Below are positions 46,401-58,355 of a stretch of 64,000 nucleotides of DNA, one piece after another. Origin of the DNA: Bolinopsis microptera. Lineage: Eukaryota > Ctenophora > Tentaculata > Lobata > Bolinopsidae. The stretch is from the NCBI RefSeq assembly GCF_026151205.1, contig NC_087078.1, forward strand, positions 10,483,675 to 10,547,674. The letters run 5' to 3'. Every line of letters starts with the position of its first letter. The first letter of the stretch is position 1. The position numbers and the translations under genes were made by a program. The notes below the pieces were generated by a model, which did not search any database, was not told the origin of the DNA, and saw nothing but the letters and a program-made list of their open reading frames with translations.

Positions 46401-49400
46401 TGCCATGGAAATGTACAAAAAATGTGTTTTTTGCAATTTTTGACGAAAGTGAGCACTTTAGGCTATATGTTTATTAATAAGTCTCATATAAATGTGCTGA
46501 TTCCGCATCTTTTAAGCCTAATTTTAGCTCTGTAGGTGCAATGGGTCCTGAGATATCGAATTTTTCCAGATTTCTGAGGTTCGCGAGCGCGGTTGTCATG
46601 GAAACGGCTTGGGGAACACCTAAATTTCCGAATTTTTCAAAAATAATTTTTTTGGTTACTATTTACGTCTATGGGGATGTACAAAAAACTTTCCAAGATG
46701 ATCGGACGAAAAAGTGAAAATTCAGGTCAGTCTACTGGACATTCGCGTTATTAGCACGACGCTCTAACCAGCTGAGCTACACGGCCATGTGAAAGAACTG
46801 CATTATTTTTCGTGCTTTCACATTTCAGAATCGTATTACATTTACAAAGCATGTGATATGGTATTATCGTTTTTTAAAGCTGGTGTATATTGAACAACAT
46901 TTCAGGTGCTGCATATGTTTCGACAGAGTTAAGTGGTGCTACAGCGAAGTAGTCTACCAGTTTTACAAATCAGAGAATGTGATAAAGATCAGTGGTACCT
47001 TCAGGAATCCTGAAAAGGTTAAGATGTGGCCTACTGTGTTTACTGACGTCATTAAAGGTATTTCGGTTCATCACCACAGTTTACAGTAGAGTGACCGCGT
47101 AAACTCATTCTGCTTTCGGGCTTCTTTCGGTTGCAAATAAGTAATAACAACTTTACAGCTTACAACTTGCAATCACTTTCGGAGATAACGTTCTGCATCA
47201 TGTTCTGTTAAAATGACTGTTCCAGTTTGATAAGCAACGAGCCCAGAACATGACTGGTTCTAAAGCTGTATTACAATAACTGGAATTGTACCCAGGTTGG
47301 CAGATAAAGAAGGATCTAGCATCACGCCAGAACTCATCATGTCGTGCTCTTACAGAGACAGATACTGAGTATTTCGAGTTGGAACCGCGCCAAATTGACG
47401 AACTTCATGCTACTAGCGAGGTGAATTTAGTAGTCAGCTTGGTTATAAACGCACTATATTATCATTGAATTATAACCAATCATTATCTATAATGTTTAAA
47501 GGTGTTCAATGGCCTTATGTTGGTCATATTATGTAGGTCATGCCTAATCGCCACTTATCCTATTATTTAGTTATAATTAACCATGATTCATCACACAATT
47601 TTATCTGATTGTTATTTATAGACTTCTCCCCATATATCCAGTGATTTATAACCACTTTGTAGTTTGTAATCGTGTCTGCGTTTAGATATGTTTCTGGTCG
47701 ACCCATTTTCCGGAGAGTAAGAGGTTCAGGCAGTGTCTGCTGCTTACTGACGGGGAGAGGAACTGTTCCAAAGAGGAGTTTTTTAATAGAATAACAGGTA
47801 CTTTCTTTAATTTTTAATAGAATAACAGGTACCTTCTTTATTTTTAATAGAATAACAGGTACCTTCTTTATTTTTAATAGAATAACAGGTACCTTCTTTA
47901 TTTTTAATAGAATAACAGGTACCTTCTTTATTTTTAATAGAATAACAGGTACTTTCTTTAATTTTTTATAGAATAACAGGTACTTTCTTTATTTTTAATA
48001 GAATAACAGGTACCTTCTTTATTTTTAATAGAATAACAGGTACTTTCTTTATTTTTAATAGAATAACAGGTACTTTCTTTATTTTTAATAGAATAACAGG
48101 TACCTTCTTTATTTTTAATAGAATAACAGGTACTTTCTTTATTTTTAATAGAATAACAGGTACCTTCTTTATTTTTAATAGAATAACAGGTACTTTCTTT
48201 ATTTTTAATAGAATAACAGGTACTTTCTTTATTTTTAATAGAATAACAGGTACCTTCTTTATTTTTAATAGAATAACAGGTACTTTCTTTATTATTTATA
48301 GAATAACAGGTACTTTCTTTCTTGCCAAGACACTGTTATGCTATCCATAGTTAACTGACTAATTGGTTACGGGTGACAAATTCAGCCAAAACTGTAAAAT
48401 TTCGGTCCTGGAAACTTCATTTCCAAAAACTGAAAATGGGACAATATGATTTTTACATTTTCTTCGGGATTTTGACTTCCAGTACCTTAATTTGGTTTCA
48501 TACCATCATCAATTAACTGACTAATTGGTCTCTAGACAAAAAGCCATCCAATCTGTCAAATATGTGTTCAGACATTTTCGTATTTGAAAATGGGACAGAA
48601 ATTCGAAAATAGGAATTTTTGGTTTTGTTAAGATTTCTGCTGTGGGCTTCCTCCGATCGAAATCAAATTTCCAGCATGTTAATTTTGTTTTTATACCATC
48701 GTAAATTAACCGAATAATTAGTTTTTAGGCAAACATTTAATCCAATCTGTCAAATTTGTGCTCAGAAAATGTCATATTTGAAAAAGGGACAGACTTTTGA
48801 AAATGCAACTTTTGGTTTTGTTAAGCTTTCTGCTGTGGGCTTCCTCCGACCGAAATCAAACTTCCAGCAACTCAATCATGTCGTATGGGGTCTATAGTTG
48901 ACTGACTAATTGGTTGCGGGTGAGAAATTCAGTCAAAACTGTAAAATTTTGGTCCTGGAAATTTCATCTTCAAAAACTGAAAATGGGACAGAGTTTGGGA
49001 CAATATGATTTTTAAATTTTCTTCGTGATTTTGACTTCCAGTAGCTTAATTTGGTTTCATACCATCATCAATTAACTTACTAATTGGTTTCTGGGCAAAC
49101 ATTTCATCCAATCTGTCAAATTTGGGTTTAGAAAATGTCATATTTGAAAATGGGACAGACTTTTGAAAATGCAACTTTTGGGTTTGTTAAGCTTTCTGCT
49201 GTGGGCTTCCTCCGATCGAAATCAAACTTCTAGCAACTCAATCATGTCGTATGGGGTCTATAGTTGACTAAATAATTAGTTGCGGGTGAGAAATTCAGTC
49301 AAAACTGTAAAATTTCGGTCCTGGAAATTTCATCTTCAAAAACTGAAAATGGGACAGAGTTTGGGACAATATGATTTTTAAATTTCCTTCGTGATTTTAA

Positions 49401-52400
49401 CATTCAGTAGCTCAATTTGGTTTCATACCATCATCAATCAACTTACTAATTGGTTTCTGGGCAAACATTTCATCCAATCTGTCAAATTTGTGTTCAGAAA
49501 ATGTCATATTTGAAAATGGGACAGATTTTTGAAAATACAACTTTTGGTTTTGTTAAGCTTTCTGCTGTGGGCTTCCTCCGATCGAAATCAAACTTCTAGC
49601 AACTCAATCATGTCGTATGGGGTCTATAGTTGACTAAATAATTAGTTGCGGGTGAGAAATTCAGTCAAAACTGTAAAATTTCGGTCCTGGAAATTTCATC
49701 TTCAAAAACTGAAAATGGGACAGAGTTTGGGATAATATGATTTTTAATTTTCTTCGTGATTTTGATTTTCAGTAGGTCAATTTGGTTTCATACCATCATC
49801 AATTAACTTACTAATTGGTTTCTGGGCAAACATTTCATCCAATCTGTCAAATTTGTGTTTAGAAAATGTCATATTTGAAAATGGGACAGACTTTTGAAAA
49901 TGCAACTTTTGGGTTTGTTAAGCTTTCTGCTGTGGGCTTCCTCCGATCGAAATCAAACTTCTAGCAACTCAATCATGTCGTATGGGGTCTATAGTTGACT
50001 AAATAATTAGTTGCGGGTGAGAAATTCAGTCAAAACTGTAAAATTTCGGTCCTGGAAATTTCATCTTCAAAAACTGAAAATGGGACAGAGTTTGGGACAA
50101 TATGATTTTTAAATTTCCTTCGTGATTTTAACATTCAGTAGCTCAATTTGGTTTCATACCATCATCGATCAACTTACTAATTGGTTTCTGGGCAAACATT
50201 TCATCCAATCTGTCAAATTTGTGTTCAGAAAATGTCATATTTGAAAATGGGACAGATTTTTGAAAATACAACTTTTGGTTTTGTTAAGCTTTCTGCTGTG
50301 GGCTTCCTCCGATCGAAATCAAACTTCTAGCAACTCAATCATGTCGTATGGGGTCTATAGTTGACTAAATAATTAGTTGCGGGTGAGAAATTCAGTCAAA
50401 ACTGTAAAATTTCGGTCCTGGAAATTTCATCTTCAAAAACTGAAAATGGGACAGAGTTTGGGATAATATGATTTTTAATTTTCTTCGTGATTTTGATTTT
50501 CAGTAGGTCAATTTGGTTTCATACCATCATCAATTAACTTACTAATTGGTTTCTGGGCAAACATTTCATCCAATCTGTCAAATTTGTGTTCAGAAAATGT
50601 CATATTTGAAAATGGGACAGACTTTTGAAAATACATGGTTTGGTTTTGTTAAGCTTTCTGCTGTGGGCTTCCTCCGACCGAAATCAAACTTCCAGCAACT
50701 CAATCATGTCGTATGGGGTCTATAGTTGACTGACTAATTGGTTGCGGGTGAGAAATTTAGTCAAAACTGTAAAATTTCGGTCCTGGAAATTTCATCTTCA
50801 AAAACTGAAAATGGGACAGAGTTTGGGACAATATGATTTTTAAATTTTCTTCGTGATTTTGACTTCCAGTAGCTTAATTTGGTTTCATACCATCATCAAT
50901 TAACTTACTAATTGGTTTGTGGGCAAACATTTCATCCAATCTGTCAAATTTGTGTTCAGAAAATGTCATATTTGAAAATGGGAAAGACTTTTTAAAATAC
51001 AACTTTTGGTTTTGTTAAGCTTTCTGCTGTGGGCTTCCTCCGACCGAAATCAAACTTCCAGCAACTCAATCATGTCGTATGGGGTCTATAGTTGACTGAC
51101 TAATTGGTTGCGGGTGAGAAGTTCAGCCAAAACTGTAAAATTTCGGTCCTGGAAATTTCATCTTCAAAAACTGAAAATGGGACAGAGTTTGGGACAGTAT
51201 GATTTTTAAATTTTCTTCGTGATTTTGACTTCCAGTAGCTCAATTCGGTTTGCGGGTGACAAATTCAGCCAAAACTAAAATTTCGCACCTGAAAATTGTA
51301 TCTTCAAAAACTGAAAAGCTGAAAAAGGGTTAAGGGACAGAAATTGGAAAATCTAGATTTTCAGATCTCAAAAAGGCCTAAAAATCTTAACCCGGTTACC
51401 AACTTTACTATAGTAAGTATTACTTACTGAATGACCCTGCGTAGGAAGTGGTGGAACAGAGAACAAACACAAGATATCCCGGTATCTTTTGGAGAATGAC
51501 CTGTACGGTGCGATATGTGTGGATCGGCAGGGAGGCAACTACATTCTCTGGTTACCTTCCACTCTCTCAACTCACACTGGGGTTAGTTACCTTCCACTCT
51601 CTCAACTCACACTGGGGTTAGTTACCTTCCACTCTCTCAACTCACACTGGGGTTAGTTACCTTCCACTCTCTCAACTCACACTGGGGTTAGTTACCTTCC
51701 ACTCTCTCAACTCACACTAGGGTTAGTTACCTTCCACTCTCTCAACTCACACTAGTGTTAGTTACCTTCCACTCTCTCAACTCACACTGGGGTTAGTTAC
51801 CTTCCACTCTCTCAACTCACACTGGGGTTAGTTACCTTCCACTCTCTCAACTCACACTGGGGTTAGTTACCTTCCACTCTCTCAACTCACACTAGGGTTA
51901 GTTACCTTCCACTCTCTCAACTCACACTGGGGTTAGTTACCTTCCACTCTCTCAACTCACACTGGGGTTAGTTACCTTCCACTCTCTCAACTCACACTAG
52001 GGTTAGTTACCTTGCACTCTCTCAACTCACACTGGGGTTAGTTACCTTCCACTCTCTCATCTCACACTGGGGTTAGTTACCTTCCACTCTCTCAACTCAC
52101 ACTGGGGTTAGTTACCTTCCACTCTCTCAACTCACACTGGGGTTAGTTACCTTCCACTCTCTCTACTCACACTGGGGTTAGTTACCTTCCACTCTTTCAA
52201 CTCACACTGGGGTTAGTTACCTTCCACTCTCTCAACTCACACTGGGGTTAGTTACCTTCCACTCTCTCAACTCACACTAGGGTTAGTTACCTTCCACTCT
52301 CTCAACTCACACTGGGGTTAGTTACCTTCCACTCTCTCAACTCACACTGGGGTTAGTTACCTTCCACTCTCTCAACTCACACTAGGGTTAGTTACCTTCC

Positions 52401-54426
52401 ACTCTCTCAACTCACACTGGGGTTAGTTACCTTCCACTCTCTCAACTCACACTGGGGTTAGTTACCTTCCACTCTCTCAACTCACACTGGGGTTAGTTAC
52501 CTTCCACTCTCTCAACTCACACTGGGGTTAGTTACCTTCCACTCTCTCAACTCACACTGGGGTTAGTTACCTTCCACTCTCTCAACTCACACTGGGGTTA
52601 GTTACCTTCCACTCTCTCAACTCACACTAGGGTTAGTTACCTTCCACTCTCTCAACTCACACTGGGGTTAGTTACCTTCCACTCTCTCAACTCACACTGG
52701 GGTTAGTTACCTTCCACTCTCTCAACTCACACTGGGTCTAGTTACCTTCCACTCTCTCTACTCACACTGGGGTTAGTTACCTTCCACTCTTTCAACCCAC
52801 ACTGGGGTTAGTTACCTTCCACTCTCTCAACTCACACTGGGGTTAGTTACCTTCCACTCTCTCAACTCACACTGGGGTTAGTAACCTTCCACTCTCTCAA
52901 CTCACACTGGGGTTAGTTACCTTCCACTCTCTCAACTCACACTGGGGTTAGTAACCTTCCACTCTCTCAACTCACACTGGGGTTAGTTACTTTCCACTCT
53001 CTCAACTCACACTGGGGTTAGCTACCTTCCACTCTCTCTACTCACACTGGGGTTAGTTACCTTCCATTCTCTCAACTCACACTGGGGTTAGTTACCTTCC
53101 ACTCTCTCAACTCACACTGGGGTTAGTTACCTTCCACTCTTTCAACTCACACTGGGGTTAGTTACCTTCCACTCTTTCAACTCACATTGGGGTTAGTTAC
53201 CTTCCACTCTCTCTACTCACACTGGGGTTAGTTACCTTCCACTCTTTCAACTCACACTGGGGTTAGTTACCTTCCACTCTTTCAACTCACACTGGGGTTA
53301 GTTACCTTCCACTCTCTCTACTCACACTGGGGTTAGTGACCTTCCACTCTTTCAACTCACACTGGGGTTAGTTACCTTCCACTCTTTCAACTCACATTGG
53401 GGTTAGTTACTTTCCACTCTCTCAACTCACACTGGGGCTAGTGTGTTTCAGCACCTTATTTGAAAATATATAGTATAATGATTATGTACAATAATATCGG
53501 ATTTAATCTTGTTTTGAAAATTATTTATACAATGTATGAATAAGTTCTCTTGATCAAAAGTAGCCTTCCAACTACAAGTATAACCTAACGGGTGGAAAAC
53601 AAAGAAACTTCGCCGTTCAAAATTTCAGCACATGCGATTGAACTGATTGGTATTACTTAAATTATTTATGACACGACAATAACTCCATGCTATGAATCCG
53701 ATTTAAAGAATGTACCTTTAGCTGGGCCCCACCTGCAGGTTATAATGAAGGTAGCACCTGATAGTCTGACTAAACAGTTCTATAGATTTGTAAGTTATCA
53801 TCGTCCGAGCTGTGTTCATGTTGTACGCATGTTCTCAACCTGCCCCTCGCAGTTCACACTATACCGGCTATTTAAGCCATTCTAATGGATAATAATTGAT
53901 ACAAATGCTTTAAATGCACGTCATCCGGCTATTGTTTTATTGGGTCCTTCACAAGCAGAAATTTCAAAAAACGATCGCAGGCACGGCAAAAGCTGCAAAT
54001 TTTGGTCTGTTCTGAATATATATAACTATATAGTTCATACCGTCCAATTCAGAACAGATCAAACTATCAAACGGAAAATCAGCCGTTTGTCTCCAAGAAC
54101 CCCCACCCTAACGATTTCGTGCCCTAACATTTCTAAACATTAGCCCAAACGTCTTCATCAAATCTATTTCTTATCCCTAATAATTTTATATGATCTAACA
54201 TTAAAAAGTCGACATAATATTACAGGTATCAGTGAAAGCGGACTTGCACTACTTGGAAGTTCGGAGTGATGAGTATGAACACTACCCTAAAAGAGACTAC
54301 GTTGGAACCAAGCTCCTCACTAGGGAGTTGTGTAATGACATGACCTCTACTTATAAGACGTTTGATTTTCCCGGAAAGAACGCTGACATTGAGAAATTCT
54401 TCTGGTCTTACAAAATTCCGTGGTAA
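43485..54426 (+). CDS. Unrecognised seven-exon gene, 292 aa
   Basis: Seven exons fit in phase between an ATG in good context (G at -3 and +4) and a TAA: 43,485-43,585; 46,906-47,057; 47,296-47,420; 47,686-47,797; 51,445-51,581; 53,739-53,789; 54,226-54,426. Total 879 nt. The protein is soluble-looking, without signal peptide or membrane segment. It has a cysteine-rich patch at the exon 1-2 join (WCCICF), a CFWSTHFPESKRFRQCLLL stretch (exon 4), LYGAICVDRQGGNYILWLP (exon 5), and ends with an aromatic FFWSYKIPW. I do not recognise the family. Introns are bloated by a foldback element with a tRNA gene, two minisatellites and a satellite. Consistent phases across seven exons make it very likely real; exon 6 (51 nt) is the weakest call. 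Confidence 0.75.
43972..44000 (-). tRNA. tRNA-Ile(AAU), 3' part (T arm and acceptor)
   Basis: On the minus strand this reads TGTCCAGGGTTCGATCCCC followed by TGCATGGCCA: variable loop, T stem CAGGG/CCCTG, B box GGTTCGATCCC, acceptor strand and discriminator A. The matching 5' part is at 46,736-46,787; between them lies a 2.7-kb insertion. Acceptor strands GGCCGTG and CATGGCC pair with one G-U. Confidence 0.85.
44004..46735. mobile_element. 2.7-kb foldback element inserted in a tRNA gene
   Basis: Arms of 386 bp (44,004-44,389 and 46,350-46,735) are inverted copies with few differences, beginning TAGACTGACCTGAATTTTC. They flank about 1.96 kb of tandem repeats. The target duplication is CTGGACATT (46,736-46,744), with a left copy CTGGACAATT (43,994-44,003) carrying one extra A. 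Long TIRs plus a 9-bp duplication suggest a non-autonomous Mutator-like or foldback element. No coding capacity: long open frames inside are repeat translations. Confidence 0.85.
44390..46349. repeat. CTGTAGTTCTGAGCTGTTCTCCCC satellite core
   Basis: Composite tandem array of a roughly 24-nt unit (TGTAGTTCTGAGCTGTTCTC) mixed with 14-15-nt TGTAGTTCTCCCCC units. Orientation flips near 44,505: about 115 nt at the left run in the opposite sense, so the palindrome of the whole element continues into the array asymmetrically. Contains a C run of about 23 at 46,216. Confidence 0.9.
46736..46787 (-). tRNA. tRNA-Ile(AAU), 5' part (acceptor to variable loop)
   Basis: Minus strand from 46,787: GGCCGTG acceptor strand, TA, D arm GCTC...GAGC with A box TAGCTCAGCTGG, and anticodon stem TCGTG/CGCGA closing loop CTAATAA with anticodon AAU. 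The sequence breaks off after the variable loop at the insertion. Joined with 43,972-44,000 without the duplicated 9 bp, it would be a canonical 74-nt tRNA-Ile, so this copy was ordinary before being split. Confidence 0.88.
47781..48320. repeat. 30-bp minisatellite seeded at an exon 4 splice donor
   Basis: Eighteen copies of AATAACAGGTACCTTCTTTA followed by TTTTTAATAG, mostly exactly 30 bp. The first copy is the last bases of exon 4 plus its donor (ATAACAG/GTACTTTC at 47,797/47,798), so each later copy repeats a donor-like GTAC(C/T)TTC and an acceptor-like TTTTTAATAG. Confidence 0.92.
48340..51410. repeat. Satellite of about 183-bp monomers in 366-bp dimers
   Basis: The landmark GGTCCTGGAAATTTCATC recurs near 48,400 (variant), 48,951, 49,318, 49,685, 50,050, 50,416, 50,780 and 51,146, a period of about 366 bp; the first interval is about 550, i.e. 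three half-units. The two halves resemble each other (CTTCCAGTAGCTTAATTTGG against CTTCCAGCAACTCAATCATG), implying a 183-bp ancestral monomer. A further 732-bp near-identity links 49,318 and 50,050 blocks. It lies in intron 4 of the unrecognised gene. Confidence 0.88.
51552..53442. repeat. 35-bp minisatellite seeded at an exon 5 splice donor
   Basis: About 54 copies of TTACCTTCCACTCTCTCAAC plus TCACACTGGGGTTAG, a 35-bp period. The first copy is the 3' end of exon 5 (encoding LPSTLSTHTG) with its donor GGG/GTTAGT at 51,581/51,582, so nearly every copy repeats a potential donor. Variants (CTCTAC, TTTCAA, AGGGTT) are scattered. It has no unique spacers, so it is not CRISPR-like. Confidence 0.95.
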
Positions 54427-57400
54427 AATGTAACATGAATCGGCCACAAAGCCACAGGATGACCGACATCATCGACACTACTTTGGATGATCTTCAACTT
54501 ATATTTGTATGAATTTTGAGATTGACTTTAGAAAAATTTGAGATCAAGGACCAAGAGAAGGAATAATACTTTTCATCGGGTTTTATACAAATATTCCAAT
54601 GATAATATTTGCAATATGATTTAAATGATACTTGTGATGTAAAAACTCAATCTTTAACTTCAAGTTGAAATCTGAAAATGTTCTACTGGTAGTACTCCAG
54701 TAGCAGGGTGTAACTGTAGGTAGTTGAGTGTGCACTAGGATGTACAGAGTTTTTTGCTACATAATTGGGTTAAATAGGTCATTGGTAACTCAGATCAAAT
54801 CACTTAGGTGCGCATGTTGTGTCGCTAGTCCCAACCCTGTGGGACCACGCCCATATTTCATATTAGGCGGATATATGTGAAATTTATATCTCAGAAGTAC
54901 GGCTTATCTCAGAAGTACGGCTTAGTAACTTAAGGTTGTGCTAAAAAGCTAAAAATGACCGCGATACACATGTTTATATTAGCACTGTAAATGCTCACCA
55001 CATAACACATTTGATATAATCACATACGACTAGGAACTCAGGAGTCAGGAACCGAGTACCTGTCTAGGGATTTAGCTGCAGGACTGGAATCGGTCAGATA
55101 TCGATAAATCTTCCTTTTTTTCAGACCAGAACCGAGGGGCAAACAGGAAAATTAAAATCTTACTGAAAAGTTTTAAGATTTCCGACCGCTTGCTGCTAAA
55201 GTGCTAAATCTCAGAAAATTAAAAAATGTATCCTAACAGTTTTGAAATTTCCGATTTGGTAATTTTAATAGATACTGTACATAATATTGTATAATTATAA
55301 ATAAGCACTAAATTAAACTTCCAGTGGACTGTGGAAGTCATCATAGGACAGGATGATGGATCGAGTTCAACAGTCCGTCGTAGTCCTTTCCTTTCTTCTG
55401 TTGAGGAGGAGGAGGCTGTCTCATCATCTTCTAGTTGATTTTCCGGAAGATTGAAGGTTACTTACTTACTTTTACTTTTTTTCCGTAACCGTTACGTGTA
55501 AGTGTTTTGTAGATACGGGTTAACTATCCTTCCTCCGGCGTTTTACTAGTAATCATATAGCCCCTCCCGGATCACGGATTGCAACATTGTCATTGCCATG
55601 TTACGCAAATAAATGTCGCGCTAACGAAATATTTGCCATCTCAGCAAAATATGCGCCGTGTTATGGTTTATTTGCATAGCTGCACGTGATGATGCAAATA
55701 TTTTACAAGGAGGCGAATAATACGTTATTTGACATACGTTGCATGCCACTTTTCGTGCGCCGAATTTGTGATACGTAACATGTATCAATACGTTATGGAA
55801 AATGCGCATTCTTAGAGAAATATTTGCCAAACGGTCTGACACGCGTTCAGCGTTGCATGCCCTTTTTTGGTTTGTTTACGCGTGCGAGAATGTAATCTTC
55901 GCATTATTAGCAAAATATTTGCCTCCTTATAATTTATTTGCGCGAGAGTTAAATCTACGCTTTCTTAGCAAAGCCAAAATATTCGCCACCTTATATTTAT
56001 AATTTATTCCCAGGAAACCCTACCGGCTGGGGTATATCTCCCAAAGTAAAATAAATAGAACCTTCCGATTTTCAACAAAATGTCCGTCTCGTAAATTTAA
56101 AGTTGGCTCCCCACGAGCCAAACTTGGGACAACTTAGATTCTGAATTAAACCAAAAAGTTTTATTTTGGGCTAAATAAAATATCACAGCTTTTAAACTTT
56201 GCGAAGTCTAGTAATGTCGTTGTCATGACTACTAGGCTCAATGCAGCGTGTGAAAGGTAAACTTGACGTGACGCGCGACGTCAAACGCGTGCTGTTGAAA
56301 ATCTATCACCTCTAGCGAGCCCAGCAGGCGGTAAGGTTTTCTGGGTTTGCGTGAAAGTTAAATCTACGCTTCCTAAGCAAAATATTCGCCACCCTATGTT
56401 GTACATGTCCTTATGTTTGAACTACTCATGTTAACATATTGACCTGATTGCTGATATTTGTTGAACTGGAAGGAACGGTAATTGAACTTAAGCTCTTTAT
56501 AGTTATACACTGAAGTACACCAAGAAGCTACCTATCAATCTTTAAGTTCAAAGTTTTCATAGTGTTAGCAGTTAAAACTTTGAACTTCATCCCGTTTCAA
56601 ATTTCAAACTACAGTACGAATTATTGCACTTATGCCGGTTATACTAGGGGGTGCACCATAAAAATAAACTTGCTCGGATTTTTAAAATTTTTGTACCATT
56701 GTTTTCTAGAAACTGTGAGAATTTTCACAATACCAAATTTGTCATACCTTTTTAGAAAGATCAGTGAGTTTCGCCTAGGTGCCATATTTGATGATGCGCG
56801 GCTTTTGGAGCAAAATTAGCTGTAAAAGTCGCGTAATTTGACCAAATTTGACCAAATTTGTTGATTTTTGTCGTATTATTTGGATATATCTTCAGTTCCT
56901 TGAATGAGATCATTCTGAAAATTGGCGACGACCTTTCAATAGGGCTTTCACAACTGTCCGAAAAATTTGGTGGATATCGGAGTTGATATAGTGATCAAAA
57001 TGGGGCAAAATACGCTGCTTTTAGCTGTAACATAATGTCTGATGGTTGGATATGCTTTAAACTTTTCGGACACTTTCCTTGTAAGTCTATGAGTAAGCTT
57101 ACCAATTTTTGTTGCAATCGGAGGTCGGGAAGGATACTTAATATCTATTTGTTTGAAGAAAATTGTGCTGGCCGAAATTAGCGCTAAAAAACCATCCTAC
57201 AGTCGGCACGCGCGGCTCACTGTCGATGGCGCACTACCTAGTTATACTTATAACTGATAATACTCTCTCACTCTATCACTATCAGTATCAGTATCAGGCC
57301 GCGCAAACACCCTCACTACTTTCGGACGTTATCAATGATAACGTGCGGCCCTCAGATAAGAGTGCGAGAGTATCATTGCGTTGTAGGTTTACAACCTACC

Positions 57401-58320
57401 AGGACGCGCGCCGAGTTGGACTCGTCGACGGTCCAATATATGGAACAGATATTTTACGAGTATCACCCGTTAAATCATTGCGTTATAAACACACGCTTAA
57501 AAGTTAATGTGTGTTTATTTACCAATTAAACTTCATAGTTGATGTTAATAATAACTGTGTACGACTATAAGTATAACGGTAACACTAATGACTAACAGCT
57601 TCGATTTTTTACAAAACATCATATTCCGAACTAAACTTAAAGTGCGGTACCTATATGAGTCATGACCTAAACTATACTCCGCTAGAAACAATAAAATTTA
57701 AAGAATTGGACACTAGGGGAGCTACCTAGCGAACTTTAGTGTTAGAACTTAGAGCTTCAGTCCGTATCGTTTCAAACTACACTTACAGTACGTGACGGTG
57801 AATCAATAATGCCGGATATTGGATATAATGAGCTGGCGCACACGTTAATTATGACACGTATGATTAATGATTATGTTTATTTACCCACTGTAGTATGTTC
57901 TCATGCACTAAGTGAGTAAGTGCTGTGCGTACGACAAATTCGAATTCTTTGCAGAACCTGAACATTACCCAAACTAAAGTTAACATAACCCGAACTAAAG
58001 TCAACTATTGAACATGCACTAAAGTCCACCAGGGGAATATACTGAAAGATCTACTCTGACGAACTTAAGTCGTCAGATGAAGTCGTTGTGAGCTTCAGCT
58101 ACCACAATTTATCATTATCATCTCTGATCTCACATATTGGAATTATGCTAAAAAAGTAAGAAGTGAAAGCAATCATGATGTGTACGACACCAACTTTACC
58201 GTTACGTCGCGTTTAATTTTTACACAATACATTGATCAATCAAAATGATTGTAACCACGTACCGGTCACATATATTATTAAGAGGTAGTAAGATCTAGAT
58301 TTAAATATTGACACAATTAT
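54427..58320. other. Long gene-poor stretch
   Basis: No convincing gene. A possible acceptor at 55,324 leads into 37 open codons rich in Ser and Glu ending in TGA, but no upstream exon in matching phase was found. An open stretch at 57,163-57,507 has no recognisable content. Parts resemble dispersed non-coding repeats. Confidence 0.45.
55600..56400. repeat. AAATATTTGCC-containing repeat family
   Basis: Variants of TTAGCAAAATATTTGCC with flanking TTTATTTGCG and GTTAAATCTACGCTT recur at about 55,626, 55,815, 55,910, 55,960 and 56,360. They look like diverged copies of one short repeat; boundaries are unclear. Confidence 0.55.
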
Positions 58321-58355
58321 ATAATATTAGGGAAGTTGGTCGTTTAGCTCCGGAC

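Noticed and set aside
43972-46787. Reading the insert as a giant tRNA intron
   Set aside because: tRNA introns lie one base 3' of the anticodon; this insert is in the variable loop and T stem and has a target duplication, so it is a transposon insertion.
51552-53442. CRISPR-like regular direct repeats
   Set aside because: Units are contiguous with no unique spacers and the host is an animal; it is a minisatellite.
51552-53442. Telomere-like GGTTAG motif in each repeat
   Set aside because: GGTTAG occurs once per 35-bp unit rather than in tandem, and its origin is the splice donor GTTAGT.
55324-55437. Possible terminal exon (acceptor, 37 open Ser/Glu-rich codons, TGA)
   Set aside because: Would need a phase-0 upstream exon; the nearest gene already ends in a stop at 54,426, and its possible GTAAAA donor gives a different phase with an early stop.
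57163-57507. 114-codon plus-strand frame
   Set aside because: Low-complexity start, no domain and no splice context; likely chance.
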